45,546 bases of DNA. Source: a virus. The notes beneath the pieces were generated by a model, which saw only the letters and a list, made by a program, of their open reading frames with translations, was not told where the DNA came from and did not search any database. Location: the IMG/VR virus record IMGVR_UViG_3300042934_000628, positions 1-45,546 of that record. The stretch is one strand, 5' to 3'. The position numbers and the translations under genes are program-made. Positions 1-6,137 of the stretch are shown here, in pieces. Position 1 is the first letter of the stretch; the number at the start of each line of letters is the position of its first letter.

Positions 1-29
1 CCGCGCGAGGCGTTGGCCGTCCCTTCGGG
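1..29. repeat. Terminal direct repeat, left copy (matches 45518-45546)
   Basis: The first 29 bases are identical to the last 29 (45518-45546). This means the molecule is circular or terminally redundant, or that an assembler left an overlap at an arbitrary opening point. It lies outside any gene. Bases 21-29 also form an inverted repeat with 42-50 (cccttcggg and cccgaaggg). Confidence 0.95.
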
Positions 30-88
30 GTTATGCAGCTGCCCGAAGGGGCTGCACGGCGTTCCTCGTAGCGTCTGCCACGCTTCCG

Positions 89-172
89 TGGGCTCTCCCG
101 GGATCGAACCGGGAGCCAGGGAACTCCGGTCCCTGGCGTGCGCGCTGGTGAAGGCAGCTCCAGCACGAGCCC
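89..172 (-). tRNA. tRNA-like element, degenerate or non-canonical
   Basis: On the minus strand an 84-nt stretch shows a perfect T-arm (stem CCCGG/CCGGG around loop TTCGATC). It is followed by an acceptor 3' strand AGAGCCC plus A, which pairs 6 of 7 with GGGCTCG at the 5' end. Just before the T-arm is a 7-bp hairpin (CCAGGGA/TCCCTGG) with a 7-nt loop CCGGAGT, which would give anticodon GGA but has C instead of the usual U33. A 4-bp CTGG/CCAG stem could be a D-arm, but its loop lacks the GG of a real D-loop, and about 12 nt are left over for a class I tRNA. It could be a decayed tRNA, a tRNA mimic or part of an attachment site. No CCA is encoded. Confidence 0.35.
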
Positions 173-176
173 ATGA

Positions 177-206
177 AGAAGCCCCCGATCGGCGCCGGGG
201 GCTTCT
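177..206. terminator. Bidirectional intrinsic-terminator-like hairpin
   Basis: An 11-bp stem, AGAAGCCCCCG (177-187) with its complement at 196-206, has an 8-nt loop and no long T run, as is usual in high-GC actinobacteria. It lies just after the stop of the regulator gene at 219-971 and before the tRNA-like element. Confidence 0.8.
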
Positions 207-218
207 GTCTGTCGCGGG

Positions 219-971
219 CTACGGGGCCGGATGGCCCCGTTCCCACAGTTCTTCATTGTGATCCGCGAAGCGGTCGAACATGCCGTTCGAGTCGCGCTTG
301 CGCAGGTGCATCATCGGGCTGTCGTGCCCGACAAGCCTGGCCAGGTGCGGACAAACGAGAGCGTCTTCGTCGAAGCGGAAGACGCTCAGGCTCACGTGGT
401 TCACGGCGTCCTCAGGGGCGCTGTAGCGCACCTCCAGACCCTCCCGGGGCCCGACCTTCGCCAGGTTCTCCTGGGCGATCCTGATGCGCGTGGACACGCT
501 CAGGGCTACGTCCTCGATCTCTTCCCGCTGGCGCGTGACCGGCGACGCCGGATCGCCCAGCAGGAAGCGCACGCGTACGCCCTGCTCGATCTTCTCCTGA
601 AGCGTCCGGTGGAACGCCGGCTGGTCCAGGAAGACGAAGTAGTTCGTGTAGCCCCCGAAGAAGATCTCCTTCTTCGCGGACTCGATCAGCTCGGCCCACA
701 CCGCCTTCGGGCAGGCGGACCGGTACGGGTAGACAGAGACGACCTCTCTGTCCGGCCCGATCTTGACAACGGACTTGGCAGCGGCTGGCCAAAGCATCTC
801 CTCGGATACCCCCAGGAACTCGGCGACCTGCGAGCGAGTACCCGGGTGAGGCTGAGTACCCGCATCACGAAGCCATCGTTTCACTGAGTCAACCGAGCAT
901 CCGACTGCGGATGCGAGCTGTCCAGGTCGCACCCGTCTGTCCGCCATAGCAGTGCGCAACGCTGTATTCAA
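219..971 (-). CDS. XRE-type regulator with C-terminal DUF5919-like domain
   Basis: Predicted DNA-binding transcriptional regulator of about 250 aa. The first 60 residues hold a helix-turn-helix (RPGQLASAVGCSVDSVKRWL region, then a second recognition-like stretch around EFLGVSEEM). The C-terminal 170 residues (FFGGYTNYFVF, VRFLLGDPASP, FRFDEDALVCPH, LVGHDSPMMHL) match a family I know from many Streptomyces regulators (DUF5919, PLD-like fold without catalytic HKD). Identification is from memory. I chose the TTG at 971 because AAGGGGGAT sits 5 nt upstream. ATGs at 1007 and 947 are alternatives, and the 1007 one has no good ribosome binding site. It is divergent from the 1112 gene and probably controls both promoters. 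Confidence 0.85.
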   Translation of the reverse strand: MNTALRTAMADRRVRPGQLASAVGCSVDSVKRWLRDAGTQPHPGTRSQVAEFLGVSEEMLWPAAAKSVVKIGPDREVVSVYPYRSACPKAVWAELIESAKKEIFFGGYTNYFVFLDQPAFHRTLQEKIEQGVRVRFLLGDPASPVTRQREEIEDVALSVSTRIRIAQENLAKVGPREGLEVRYSAPEDAVNHVSLSVFRFDEDALVCPHLARLVGHDSPMMHLRKRDSNGMFDRFADHNEELWERGHPAP

Positions 972-1111
972 GGCTGATCCCCCTTGCACTTCGGACACCT
1001 GCAACATATCGCCGAAGTGACCGCTGTGTCCGCAGAGTGCGCAGTCGTGTGCGGACTGTCCCCCCTCATGATCGGGGCACATGGAAGAACAGCCGGTGAA
1101 AGGCGGCGGAG
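972..1111. promoter_or_regulatory. Divergent promoter region with paired inverted repeats
   Basis: Two inverted repeats lie between the XRE gene and the rightward pair. The first is CACTTCGG (987-994) with CCGAAGTG (1012-1019); the second is GTCCGCA (1028-1034) with TGCGGAC (1050-1056). A minus-strand promoter candidate reads CGGACA, an 18-nt spacer, then TATGTT, placed inside the repeats. These are plausible operators for the neighbouring XRE protein. The promoter assignment is an inference from weak hexamers. Confidence 0.45.
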
Positions 1112-1333
1112 ATGAGCGGAGCCTTCGAGGTGGGTGACATCGTCGTAGACGACGCCCGCAAGCGTGTGGGGCAGATCATGGACATTGCGCACTTCGTGGT
1201 CCGCGGGCGGGTGCTCGTCCTGCGGCCCCCGCGGGGTGGTACCGAGTGGGACGCGCAGGCGAGCAAGTGCCGCCGGCCCGAGCCGGGCGAGGTCGTCTCC
1301 GCCGACTCACTGAAGTACGTGGAGTCTCCGTGA
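1112..1333 (+). CDS. Small conserved actinobacterial-type protein, unknown function
   Basis: This 73-aa protein begins MSGAFEVGDIVVDDARKRVG and contains a GxVxQI-like small beta-barrel pattern with conserved Gly/Asp and a GGTEWDA segment. I recognise this style from short Streptomyces proteins encoded near XRE regulators, but no function is known to me. The start has AAGGCGGCGGAG directly upstream. The stop overlaps the next gene's GTG in a GTGA, so the two are translationally coupled. Together with the divergent regulator they form a small accessory module. Confidence 0.8.
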   Translation: MSGAFEVGDIVVDDARKRVGQIMDIAHFVVRGRVLVLRPPRGGTEWDAQASKCRRPEPGEVVSADSLKYVESP

Positions 1334-1506
1334 GCGCGCCAGTGGCGCACGACACGGCGCTGTCCGCCGAGTGCGCCCTTGCGCAGCGCAAGGGCTATGC
1401 GGACGTGCACGGCATGTGCACGCAGACCAGGGACATCCCTCTACCCCACTCGGGCGGCATGCTGCTCGTGCAGCGCTGCCCCTGCGCCTGCCACAGGCGC
1501 CCATAG
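1330..1506 (+). CDS. Small Cys-rich protein (58 aa) with C-terminal CPCACH motif
   Basis: The GTG start overlaps the upstream stop by 4 nt (GTGA), which is the reason for this start. The protein ends RCPCACHRRP, and Cys residues in the middle (SAEC, GMCT) could complete a zinc site. Similar short Cys/His proteins are frequent in Streptomyces genomes and phages. Function unknown. A strong terminator follows at 1564-1597, so this closes a two-gene transcript. Confidence 0.7.
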   Translation: MSAPVAHDTALSAECALAQRKGYADVHGMCTQTRDIPLPHSGGMLLVQRCPCACHRRP

Positions 1507-1563
1507 ACGCCCGTCCCGGCGTGGTCCCGTTGGCAGCGGCTGGCCGCTGCCGGGGCGGGTCCA

Positions 1564-1597
1564 GAAGCCCCCTGCGTACCCCGTCGCAGGGGGCTTC
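1564..1597. terminator. Strong intrinsic-terminator hairpin
   Basis: A 13-bp stem, GAAGCCCCCTGCG (1564-1576) with CGCAGGGGGCTTC (1585-1597), has an 8-nt loop. It ends the 1112-1506 transcript. Confidence 0.85.
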
Positions 1598-1643
1598 GTC
1601 ATGCCTTGCCGTGCTCACTGCCTCGCAGAGCGATCAGTGAGCT

Positions 1644-1684
1644 GGCATCGAACCCCACGCGCTCCGCGCGTTGCGTTTGATGCC
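1644..1684. other. Extended hairpin of unknown role
   Basis: Arms GGCATCGAAC (1644-1653) and GTTTGATGCC (1675-1684) pair over 10 bp with one G-T wobble, and inside them ACGCG and CGCGT pair again. It lies in the convergent gap 1507-1728 between the rightward pair and the leftward block. It could be a second terminator or an attachment or regulatory site. Nothing else coding is seen in that gap. Confidence 0.5.
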
Positions 1685-1728
1685 CCACCGCCCTGCGGCC
1701 TGCGCCATCCGCGGAGCGGCGGGGAGTC

Positions 1729-1875
1729 TCAGTGCGTCTTCAGGCTCCGGATCTCCTTGGCGAGCATGAGGAGCACGTCGTTCACGTGCTCCTCACATTT
1801 ACCGGCCGGTGAGGGGATCAGGGCCGCGTCCACCAGGCGGGCCGCGTGCTCCAGGGCCGCGTCTCGCTCGCTCAT
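1729..1875 (-). CDS. Hypothetical small protein (48 aa)
   Basis: A 48-aa alpha-helical, acidic/hydrophobic protein starting MSERDAALEHAARLVDAAL. Its ATG overlaps the stop of the 1872-2198 gene as ATGA, indicating translational coupling. A single Cys is present. No family recognised. It is the last gene of the leftward block before the convergent gap. Confidence 0.7.
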   Translation of the reverse strand: MSERDAALEHAARLVDAALIPSPAGKCEEHVNDVLLMLAKEIRSLKTH

Positions 1876-2198
1876 GCCGCCACCTCCGCGGTGAACTCGC
1901 CCACGAGGCGGGCCAGGTCATCGATCGTGTTCGTGGAGCTGAAGAGCCGCGCGGCGCGCTCGCCGTGCACTCCCAGCAACTCCTGGGCCCACGGCCCGAT
2001 GTCGCTGATCCAGATACGCTCGCCGTCGGCGTCGAACATCGTCTCGATGCCGCACGAGTCCTTGCGGACCTCGACGCCCGGCATGGCCAAGCGCAGCGTC
2101 CAGCCCGCGAAGTCCGCGTGCCAGCGGACCGCGTCGTACTGATCGGGGTTGTCCTTGATGTGCTGGAGCACCTTGTGCAGCAGCTCCTTGTTCGCCAT
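1872..2198 (-). CDS. Hypothetical protein (108 aa)
   Basis: A 108-aa protein starting MANKELLHKVLQHIKDNPDQ, with an amphipathic N-terminal helix and a central WHADFAGWTL segment resembling short hypothetical proteins that recur in Streptomyces genomes and phages. AAGGAGAGG lies 8 nt before the ATG. It is coupled to the 48-aa gene downstream. No enzymatic motif is visible. Confidence 0.8.
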   Translation of the reverse strand: MANKELLHKVLQHIKDNPDQYDAVRWHADFAGWTLRLAMPGVEVRKDSCGIETMFDADGERIWISDIGPWAQELLGVHGERAARLFSSTNTIDDLARLVGEFTAEVAA

Positions 2199-2305
2199 GT
2201 GGCCTCTCCTTGCTCATGGCTTCGGATGGGATCGCCCGTGCAGGCGCAGGACGGCTCAGCAGAGTGGAGAGGCAGTGCTGAGCCGCCTTGTGCTGGCACG
2301 GACAG

Positions 2306-2396
2306 GTGGAGCCCCCGCCAGGGGGATAGCGGGGGCTCCACGGGCGGCCCGGGGGGAGCGGGCCGCGGGGCCGGCGCCCAGGGGAGTAGGCGCCGG
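2306..2396. terminator. Three consecutive GC hairpins
   Basis: Three stems follow one another: GTGGAGCCCCCGC (2306-2318) with its complement at 2329-2341; GCGGCCCG (2344-2351) with CGGGCCGC (2359-2366); and CCGGCGCC (2371-2378) with GGCGCCGG (2389-2396). They lie directly downstream of the 2405-2590 stop on the minus strand and should terminate the 3102 to 2405 transcript. Confidence 0.75.
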
Positions 2397-2404
2397 GGCT
2401 TGAA

Positions 2405-2590
2405 TCAGATGTCGTACTGACTGATCGAGCGCCACAGATTCGGGTCTGCGCCTTCGCGCGGGCCCTGTGTGCGCTTCAGGTACTCAACCGAGTAGATCGC
2501 AGCCTCGCCGGACTGCCGGGGCACGGGACGTGCCACCGGGTCGGGACTCTTCCGCGCGGCGTACAGGGCCATCAGGATGTCCGCGTCCAT
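2405..2590 (-). CDS. Hypothetical protein (61 aa)
   Basis: A 61-aa protein starting MDADILMALYAARKSPDPV, with a basic, proline-rich middle. Its ATG shares one base with the upstream stop (TGATG). The longer upstream reading frame is low-complexity antisense-like sequence and was discarded. Function unknown. Confidence 0.7.
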   Translation of the reverse strand: MDADILMALYAARKSPDPVARPVPRQSGEAAIYSVEYLKRTQGPREGADPNLWRSISQYDI

Positions 2591-2829
2591 CACGCCCCCT
2601 GGATCTCGTAGGCGGTCAACTGGCGACCGTTCGGGGTCTGCACCCACGCGATGGTCATCGGGCGCCCGTTGCGGTCCTCTCCGGTCCACTCGTGGACGTT
2701 CAAGGCCTGCTCTGCGGCGTACGCCACGTCCCGGCGGTACGCCTCCGGGGTCACCAGGCGACGCAGCTTCCAGCCCACCTCGTGGACCACGAGGGGCGTA
2801 CCGTCCGTGCTCTTGGCGAGAGGGACCAT
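2590..2829 (-). CDS. Hypothetical protein (79 aa)
   Basis: A 79-aa protein (MVPLAKSTDGTPLVVHEVGW at the start) with mixed alpha/beta character and the segment GRPMTIAWVQTPNGRQL. AAGGAGGG lies about 10 nt upstream of the ATG. It is coupled to the 2405-2590 gene and lies 3 nt after the 2833-3102 gene. No recognised family. Confidence 0.75.
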   Translation of the reverse strand: MVPLAKSTDGTPLVVHEVGWKLRRLVTPEAYRRDVAYAAEQALNVHEWTGEDRNGRPMTIAWVQTPNGRQLTAYEIQGA

Positions 2830-2832
2830 GGA

Positions 2833-3102
2833 TCAGCCCTCCTTGTGGGTAACGATGCCGCGACCCTCGGCCGAGTTGAGGGACCGCACGAACAGGGTCA
2901 GGGCGTCCACGCGACTCGTGAACTCGATGAACTGGGGCGAGTGCGGCCACCCGTACGAGTAGGACACCGCGTAGCGGTCGTCCTTCACGTCACCCGTGTC
3001 CGGACGGTACAGCAGGGTGACGCGGTCCCCGTCGGTGGTCTCGTACCGACTGCGCACGGTCCATTCCGTGCCTGCCGGGTTCGTCTTGCTACCGTTCTCC
3101 AT
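2833..3102 (-). CDS. Hypothetical protein (89 aa)
   Basis: An 89-aa protein with alternating beta-like strands (GTEWTVRSRYETTDGDRVTL) and no recognised domain. The start carries the block's shared signal, CTGGAGAGGCAGG, about 13 nt before ATG. It heads a short coupled set with 2590-2829 and 2405-2590. Confidence 0.75.
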   Translation of the reverse strand: MENGSKTNPAGTEWTVRSRYETTDGDRVTLLYRPDTGDVKDDRYAVSYSYGWPHSPQFIEFTSRVDALTLFVRSLNSAEGRGIVTHKEG

Positions 3103-3237
3103 GGCGCTGCCTGCCTCTCCAGTAAGGCTGTGCCACCAACAGGGCCCCGGGGTGCCACCCGGGGCCCTGTGCTCTCATCCGTAAGAGCAGAGGCGGGCAC
3201 CCCCGAAGGGATGCCCGCCCCGTGTTCCGGCGGATGA
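3103..3237 (-). repeat. Intergenic module copy 5 (hairpin set plus start-associated signal)
   Basis: Seen on the minus strand downstream of the 3238 stop. It begins UGAUCAUCCGCCG, then a GC stem (GGCGGGCAUCCC arm with its complement), then a small hairpin UGCUCU/AGAGCA whose loop (3176-3183) holds the complement of CAUCCG beside the stop (3231-3236). Next is an 11-bp stem at 3140-3150/3159-3169 with loop core GGTGCCAC, then CTGGAGAGG before the next ATG. The same order recurs at 3418-3512, 3911-4030, 4408-4519 and partly 4763-4849. Confidence 0.8.
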
Positions 3238-3417
3238 TCAGTCGTCGTCGTCCACGACCTCAACGTCCGTGCGCGGCACGTACTCTTCCTTGCCGTCATC
3301 GAACTTGACGCGGACGTTCTCGCCGCGCCAGTCGCTCGTGACCAGACCCTGGTCATCGATGTTGCCGCGGAAGATCACGCGGAGTCCCTGGAGGTCCCGG
3401 GGAAGGCTGTTACTCAT
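3238..3417 (-). CDS. Hypothetical protein (59 aa) with acidic tail
   Basis: A 59-aa protein, MSNSLPRDLQGLRVIFRGNI onward, ending in four Asp residues. A small beta-barrel pattern (VRVKFDDGKEEYVPRTDVEV) suggests an SH3/KOW-like fold, which is inference. ATG at 3417 is preceded by TTGGAGAGGATCGATC, the block's start-associated signal. The stop TGATCA begins the next intergenic module. Confidence 0.75.
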   Translation of the reverse strand: MSNSLPRDLQGLRVIFRGNIDDQGLVTSDWRGENVRVKFDDGKEEYVPRTDVEVVDDDD

Positions 3418-3512
3418 GATCGATCCTCTCCAAGTCGGTCATGGGAATGCTCTCATCCGTAGAAGCAAGGGGGCGCACCCTCTTGGGATGCGCCCGATGC
3501 TGCGGCGGATGA
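3418..3512 (-). repeat. Intergenic module copy 4
   Basis: Contains the stop-proximal CATCCG complement (CGGATG on plus), the GC stem GGGCGCACCC/GGGATGCGCCC, the small hairpin with CATCCGTA loop (tgct/agca stem, 3448-3467), and TTGGAGAGG 7 nt before the next start. It lacks the second large GGTGCCACC hairpin found in copies 2, 3 and 5. Confidence 0.8.
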
Positions 3513-3674
3513 TCAGCCGTTCAGTTCGTCTTCCTGCCACTCGTAGTGGTCACGTCCGTACTTCTCGCGGTACTCCGCGTTCAGTCGGTTCACTTCGGCC
3601 TGCGCCGTCTCCTGGCTACGCCACGTGGAGACGTACTCGTCGCAGCATGTCTGCGTGATGATCCAAATCTTCAT
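3513..3674 (-). CDS. Hypothetical protein (53 aa)
   Basis: A 53-aa protein, MKIWIITQTCCDEYVSTWRS onward, with an N-terminal beta strand, adjacent cysteines at 10-11 and a charged helical C-terminus (NAEYREKYGRDHYEWQEDE). It starts 2 nt after the 3677 stop, with GGGAGGCGTGAGC upstream. Such short proteins with KIWIIT/VWVVT starts are common in actinophages. Function unknown. Confidence 0.75.
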   Translation of the reverse strand: MKIWIITQTCCDEYVSTWRSQETAQAEVNRLNAEYREKYGRDHYEWQEDELNG

Positions 3675-3676
3675 GC

Positions 3677-3910
3677 TCACGCCTCCCGCTTCAGCGTCTG
3701 CGTCACTCCGTACAGACGGAACATGCGCTCCGCGTCCAAGTCGAAGTGTGAGTGTTCGGACCTGCCTTTGGCTCGCCCGTGGATCGCGCCACTGATCAGT
3801 CGTCCGTTCTCACGCAACGCGCTGGTGAGCGTGCCTGTGATGACGAACTTCTGCCCATTGGGCGACTGGCGGGTCAGGGTGACTTGATCACCCGCGTTGA
3901 AAGCGTCCAT
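3677..3910 (-). CDS. Hypothetical protein (77 aa)
   Basis: Starts MDAFNAGDQVTLTRQSPNGQ. The AGDQVTL opening suggests a small all-beta (YopX/KOW-like) fold, which is inference only. I chose the ATG at 3910 because TTGGAGAGGCTGATC, the shared start signal, abuts it; an upstream in-frame TTG lies inside that signal. It is followed closely by the 53-aa gene, so the two form one transcript. Confidence 0.75.
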   Translation of the reverse strand: MDAFNAGDQVTLTRQSPNGQKFVITGTLTSALRENGRLISGAIHGRAKGRSEHSHFDLDAERMFRLYGVTQTLKREA

Positions 3911-4030
3911 GATCAGCCTCTCCAAGTGATCACGTGGACATCCGGCGGGGTGCCACCCGCGGGATGCGTTCCATCCGTAGGAACAAGAGGACGCCCGTAC
4001 GAGACGGGCGTCCGATGCTTCGACGGATGA
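3911..4030 (-). repeat. Intergenic module copy 3, with compensatory stem changes
   Basis: Carries the GC stem GACGCCCGT/ACGGGCGTC, a small hairpin GTTCC (3968-3972)/GGAAC (3980-3984) with loop ATCCGTA, and ACGGAT (4023-4028) near the stop that can pair with the loop. The GGGTGCCACCC hairpin and TTGGAGAGGCTGATC follow. The small stem differs from copies 2 and 5 (GCTCT/AGAGC) on both sides, keeping pairing. Confidence 0.8.
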
Positions 4031-4162
4031 TCAGCGGTGCGTGAGATCCCATAGCTTGTCAAGCAGGCGACCCCACTTCATGTGGACGTGCCATCTGAGC
4101 GATGGCCGCCACGGGTCGTCCCTCCAGCGCCGGAACCGCTTCCACGGGCGCAGCGCGGTCAC
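4031..4162 (-). CDS. Hypothetical basic, Trp-rich protein (43 aa)
   Basis: The GTG start overlaps the stop of the 4159-4407 gene as GTGA. The 43-aa product (MTALRPWKRFRRWRDDPWRP at the start) is very basic with six Trp, and ends at the TGATCA of the next intergenic module. The placement between a coupled start and the conserved module supports that it is translated. Function unknown; it could bind nucleic acid or membranes. Confidence 0.6.
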   Translation of the reverse strand: MTALRPWKRFRRWRDDPWRPSLRWHVHMKWGRLLDKLWDLTHR

Positions 4163-4407
4163 TTGTCCTCGAACCCGTAGGACACGCTGTAGCGGAAGGT
4201 GCCGGGACCACCCGACTCAGGGCCGTTGAACGACGCTCCGCCGGATACGCGGAAGGCGCGGGCCGTGCCCAACTCCCGCGCCCACTTGCGCGCTTCGACA
4301 CCGCACGCATACGTGGCCCGGCTGAACATCGCCTCCGGGCCCGTCACGTGCACCCAGTGTGACGAATTGCGCAGTTCGCGGGTGACGGTAAGGGTGTTCT
4401 TGCTCAT
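4159..4407 (-). CDS. Hypothetical protein (82 aa)
   Basis: Starts MSKNTLTVTRELRNSSHWVH. An aromatic, Gly-rich C-terminus (GGPGTFRYSVSYGFEDK) suggests beta structure. ATG at 4407 follows CGGAGAGGCAGTGATC, the shared start signal; the upstream in-frame extension runs through the intergenic hairpins and was rejected. Coupled to the 43-aa gene. Function unknown. Confidence 0.75.
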   Translation of the reverse strand: MSKNTLTVTRELRNSSHWVHVTGPEAMFSRATYACGVEARKWARELGTARAFRVSGGASFNGPESGGPGTFRYSVSYGFEDK

Positions 4408-4519
4408 GATCACTGCCTCTCCGAGAGTGATCTTCCGGGGGTGCCACCCCGGCGCTCTGTCCTGTAAGAGCAAGCCAGCGGCCCCCGGTGCCACGGGGGC
4501 CGCTCGATGCTCCGGCAGA
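4408..4519 (-). repeat. Intergenic module copy 2
   Basis: Contains AGCGGCCCCC/GGGGGCCGCT with a GTGCCAC loop, the small hairpin GCTCT (4454-4458)/AGAGC (4467-4471) with loop GTCCTGTA, a second CCGGGGGTGCCACCCCGG palindrome, and CGGAGAGGCAGTGATC. The loop and the stop-proximal sequence have both changed relative to copies 3-5, and can still form about 4 bp. Confidence 0.75.
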
Positions 4520-4762
4520 TCAGGCCGCGACGGACGCGCGGTGACCCGCGAACCGTCCGTATCCCATCTCCGAGTGCTTTAGACACAGGGTGCCCACCGC
4601 ACCGTTCGTGGGCAGTGCGTCGTGGCAGTCGCCCCACTGGCACTGACCCACGCCCTTGCAAAACCCGCACATGCAGGCCTTGGCCGATGCGCACGACTCG
4701 TGCAGATGCGCGTCCACGCACTTGCCGTTGTTCAGCTTGATGTATCCGTTGTAGTAGCTCAT
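4520..4762 (-). CDS. Cys-rich small protein, probable zinc binding (80 aa)
   Basis: An 80-aa protein beginning MSYYNGYIKLNNGKCVDAHL, with a dense run of cysteines (residues about 15-46: ESCASAKACMCGFCKG, QCQWGDC) and a further LCLKH. The spacing suggests one or two zinc knuckles, which is inference. The start is 3 nt after GGAGAGGCAGTC's core. Conserved signals flank both sides. Function unknown. Confidence 0.8.
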   Translation of the reverse strand: MSYYNGYIKLNNGKCVDAHLHESCASAKACMCGFCKGVGQCQWGDCHDALPTNGAVGTLCLKHSEMGYGRFAGHRASVAA

Positions 4763-4849
4763 GACTGCCTCTCCAGGGTCATGTTGGCTTGCAGGAACAA
4801 GGAAACGGCCCGGGGTGCCACCCAGGCCGCTCGGCCAATCCCGACAGGC
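4763..4849 (-). repeat. Intergenic module copy 1, divergent
   Basis: Keeps CTGGAGAGGCAGTC before ATG and the palindromic CGGCCCGGGGTGCC... stem, and has AGGAACAAGG resembling the small-hairpin 3' arm of copy 3. The stop-proximal CATCCG pairing is not clearly kept. Treated as a weaker family member. Confidence 0.6.
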
Positions 4850-5083
4850 TCAGTTGTTGTCGATGATCACCACGCCGTACGGCGTGCTCACGAAGCGGAC
4901 GATGCCCGCACGGCGGCAGTCCGCCGTGATGTCGGCCCACGTGGAACCCGGCTCGCGCTCCCAGGTGATCTGTCCGGACTCAACCGCGTTGCGCATGGCG
5001 TCCACGTCCGTGGCGCCGAAGCCTCGCAGTTCGTCCGTGCTTGCGTCGGCGTACAGCAGTGCTGCCACCAGCTTGTCATCCAT
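4850..5083 (-). CDS. Hypothetical protein (77 aa)
   Basis: Starts MDDKLVAALLYADASTDELR. A helical N-terminus precedes a C-terminal strand-rich part (GIVRFVSTPYGVVIIDNN). ATG at 5083 is preceded by GTGGAGAGGGGAAATGATC, the shared start signal. It is the first gene of the leftward block, next to the non-coding region. No family recognised. Confidence 0.75.
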   Translation of the reverse strand: MDDKLVAALLYADASTDELRGFGATDVDAMRNAVESGQITWEREPGSTWADITADCRRAGIVRFVSTPYGVVIIDNN

Positions 5084-6094
5084 GATCATTTCCCCTCTCC
5101 ACGGGAATGCCGGCAAATCCATGATCGCAAAACTCATCAGGCCAGCAGGGGAGTGCTGGCACGGCTGGTACTCGCCTTGCCCCTTGGAGCCGACGCCTTG
5201 CGGCGACCAACGGCGGGGCGGTCTCCCGCGCCCCAAGGTCCAGGTTTCATACCGTGCTTAATCCTGCGCAGCGCACCGCGCGCAGGATGTCCCCCCTGCT
5301 GGCTTGACGAGTGACGGGCATCGCGGCCCCTGAATGGCCGCGTAACGGCCCGTCATCGTCTCGTGAGGCTCGATGTCCTCACGGGTCGCCACCTGTGCCC
5401 ACAGGGCTTGTCTCCGGGTGTCCGGAGCCTGATGCCCTGCGCCATGTCCTGGCGCCCTGCCCGTGACTTGTCAGCGGCTGCTGGTCCAACGGGGCCCTAC
5501 TTCAACCGGCCAGGCTGTCCGAAAGCTCAGTGGGACCGAGCAGTGGATGCCCTTGGGCTGTCAAGCTGTTCGAAGCGCTCGAACGCCCTGTGAACACAAG
5601 GTGTCTGACGCTCCGGGATATCTCCCGGTTCCTCCGCTTCTGCGGTGTCGCCGGGCGATGACTAGAGATTGCCTAGTGAGCACGATCGTAGTCAAGCCCT
5701 CTCAGGGAACTTTTCCCAAGATCTTTTGTGTACCCAACTTGACCTGCACTTATGAGGGTTGCCTCACCTCGGAGAGGAATCTCGTTGAGTCCTCAAATGA
5801 CAACGACCGTGGTTGCGGAACGTGAGTCACCTCCTTGTGCCGGGGATGTGAAGATGCCGGACGCACGCTTCCGGTGTGCGCTCGATTCGCACCCGGTGCG
5901 AATCGCATAAATGCACGTCAAGGCCTACCTGAGGCGCATGACGGACCTGTCACGGCCCGGTGCAGAACGGACAGTTGTGCGTCATGGGGCGATCACGCCC
6001 CGTCATCTTCCGGCCCTTCTGGCCGGATTCGGAGTCTTGACGACGAACAGCGATCCTCCGGTGGACAGCTGGGCCGCACCAGGGGTGCCGGCCT

Positions 6095-6134
6095 CGCGCG
6101 CATGCGCGTACGTGTGCGCGTGTACGCGCGCGTA
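6095..6134. other. 40-nt alternating pyrimidine-purine tract (Z-DNA prone)
   Basis: From 6095 to 6134 every pyrimidine is followed by a purine without a break, mostly CG with a few TG and TA steps. A second tract of 23 nt lies at 6306-6328. Such tracts favour left-handed DNA under supercoiling. Both lie inside the hairpin-dense non-coding region. Confidence 0.85.
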
Positions 6135-6137
6135 AGG

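Noticed and set aside
3103-4849. Recurring hairpins as a CRISPR array
   Set aside because: Repeats are separated by whole genes, vary in length and have no uniform spacers; no cas genes are seen.
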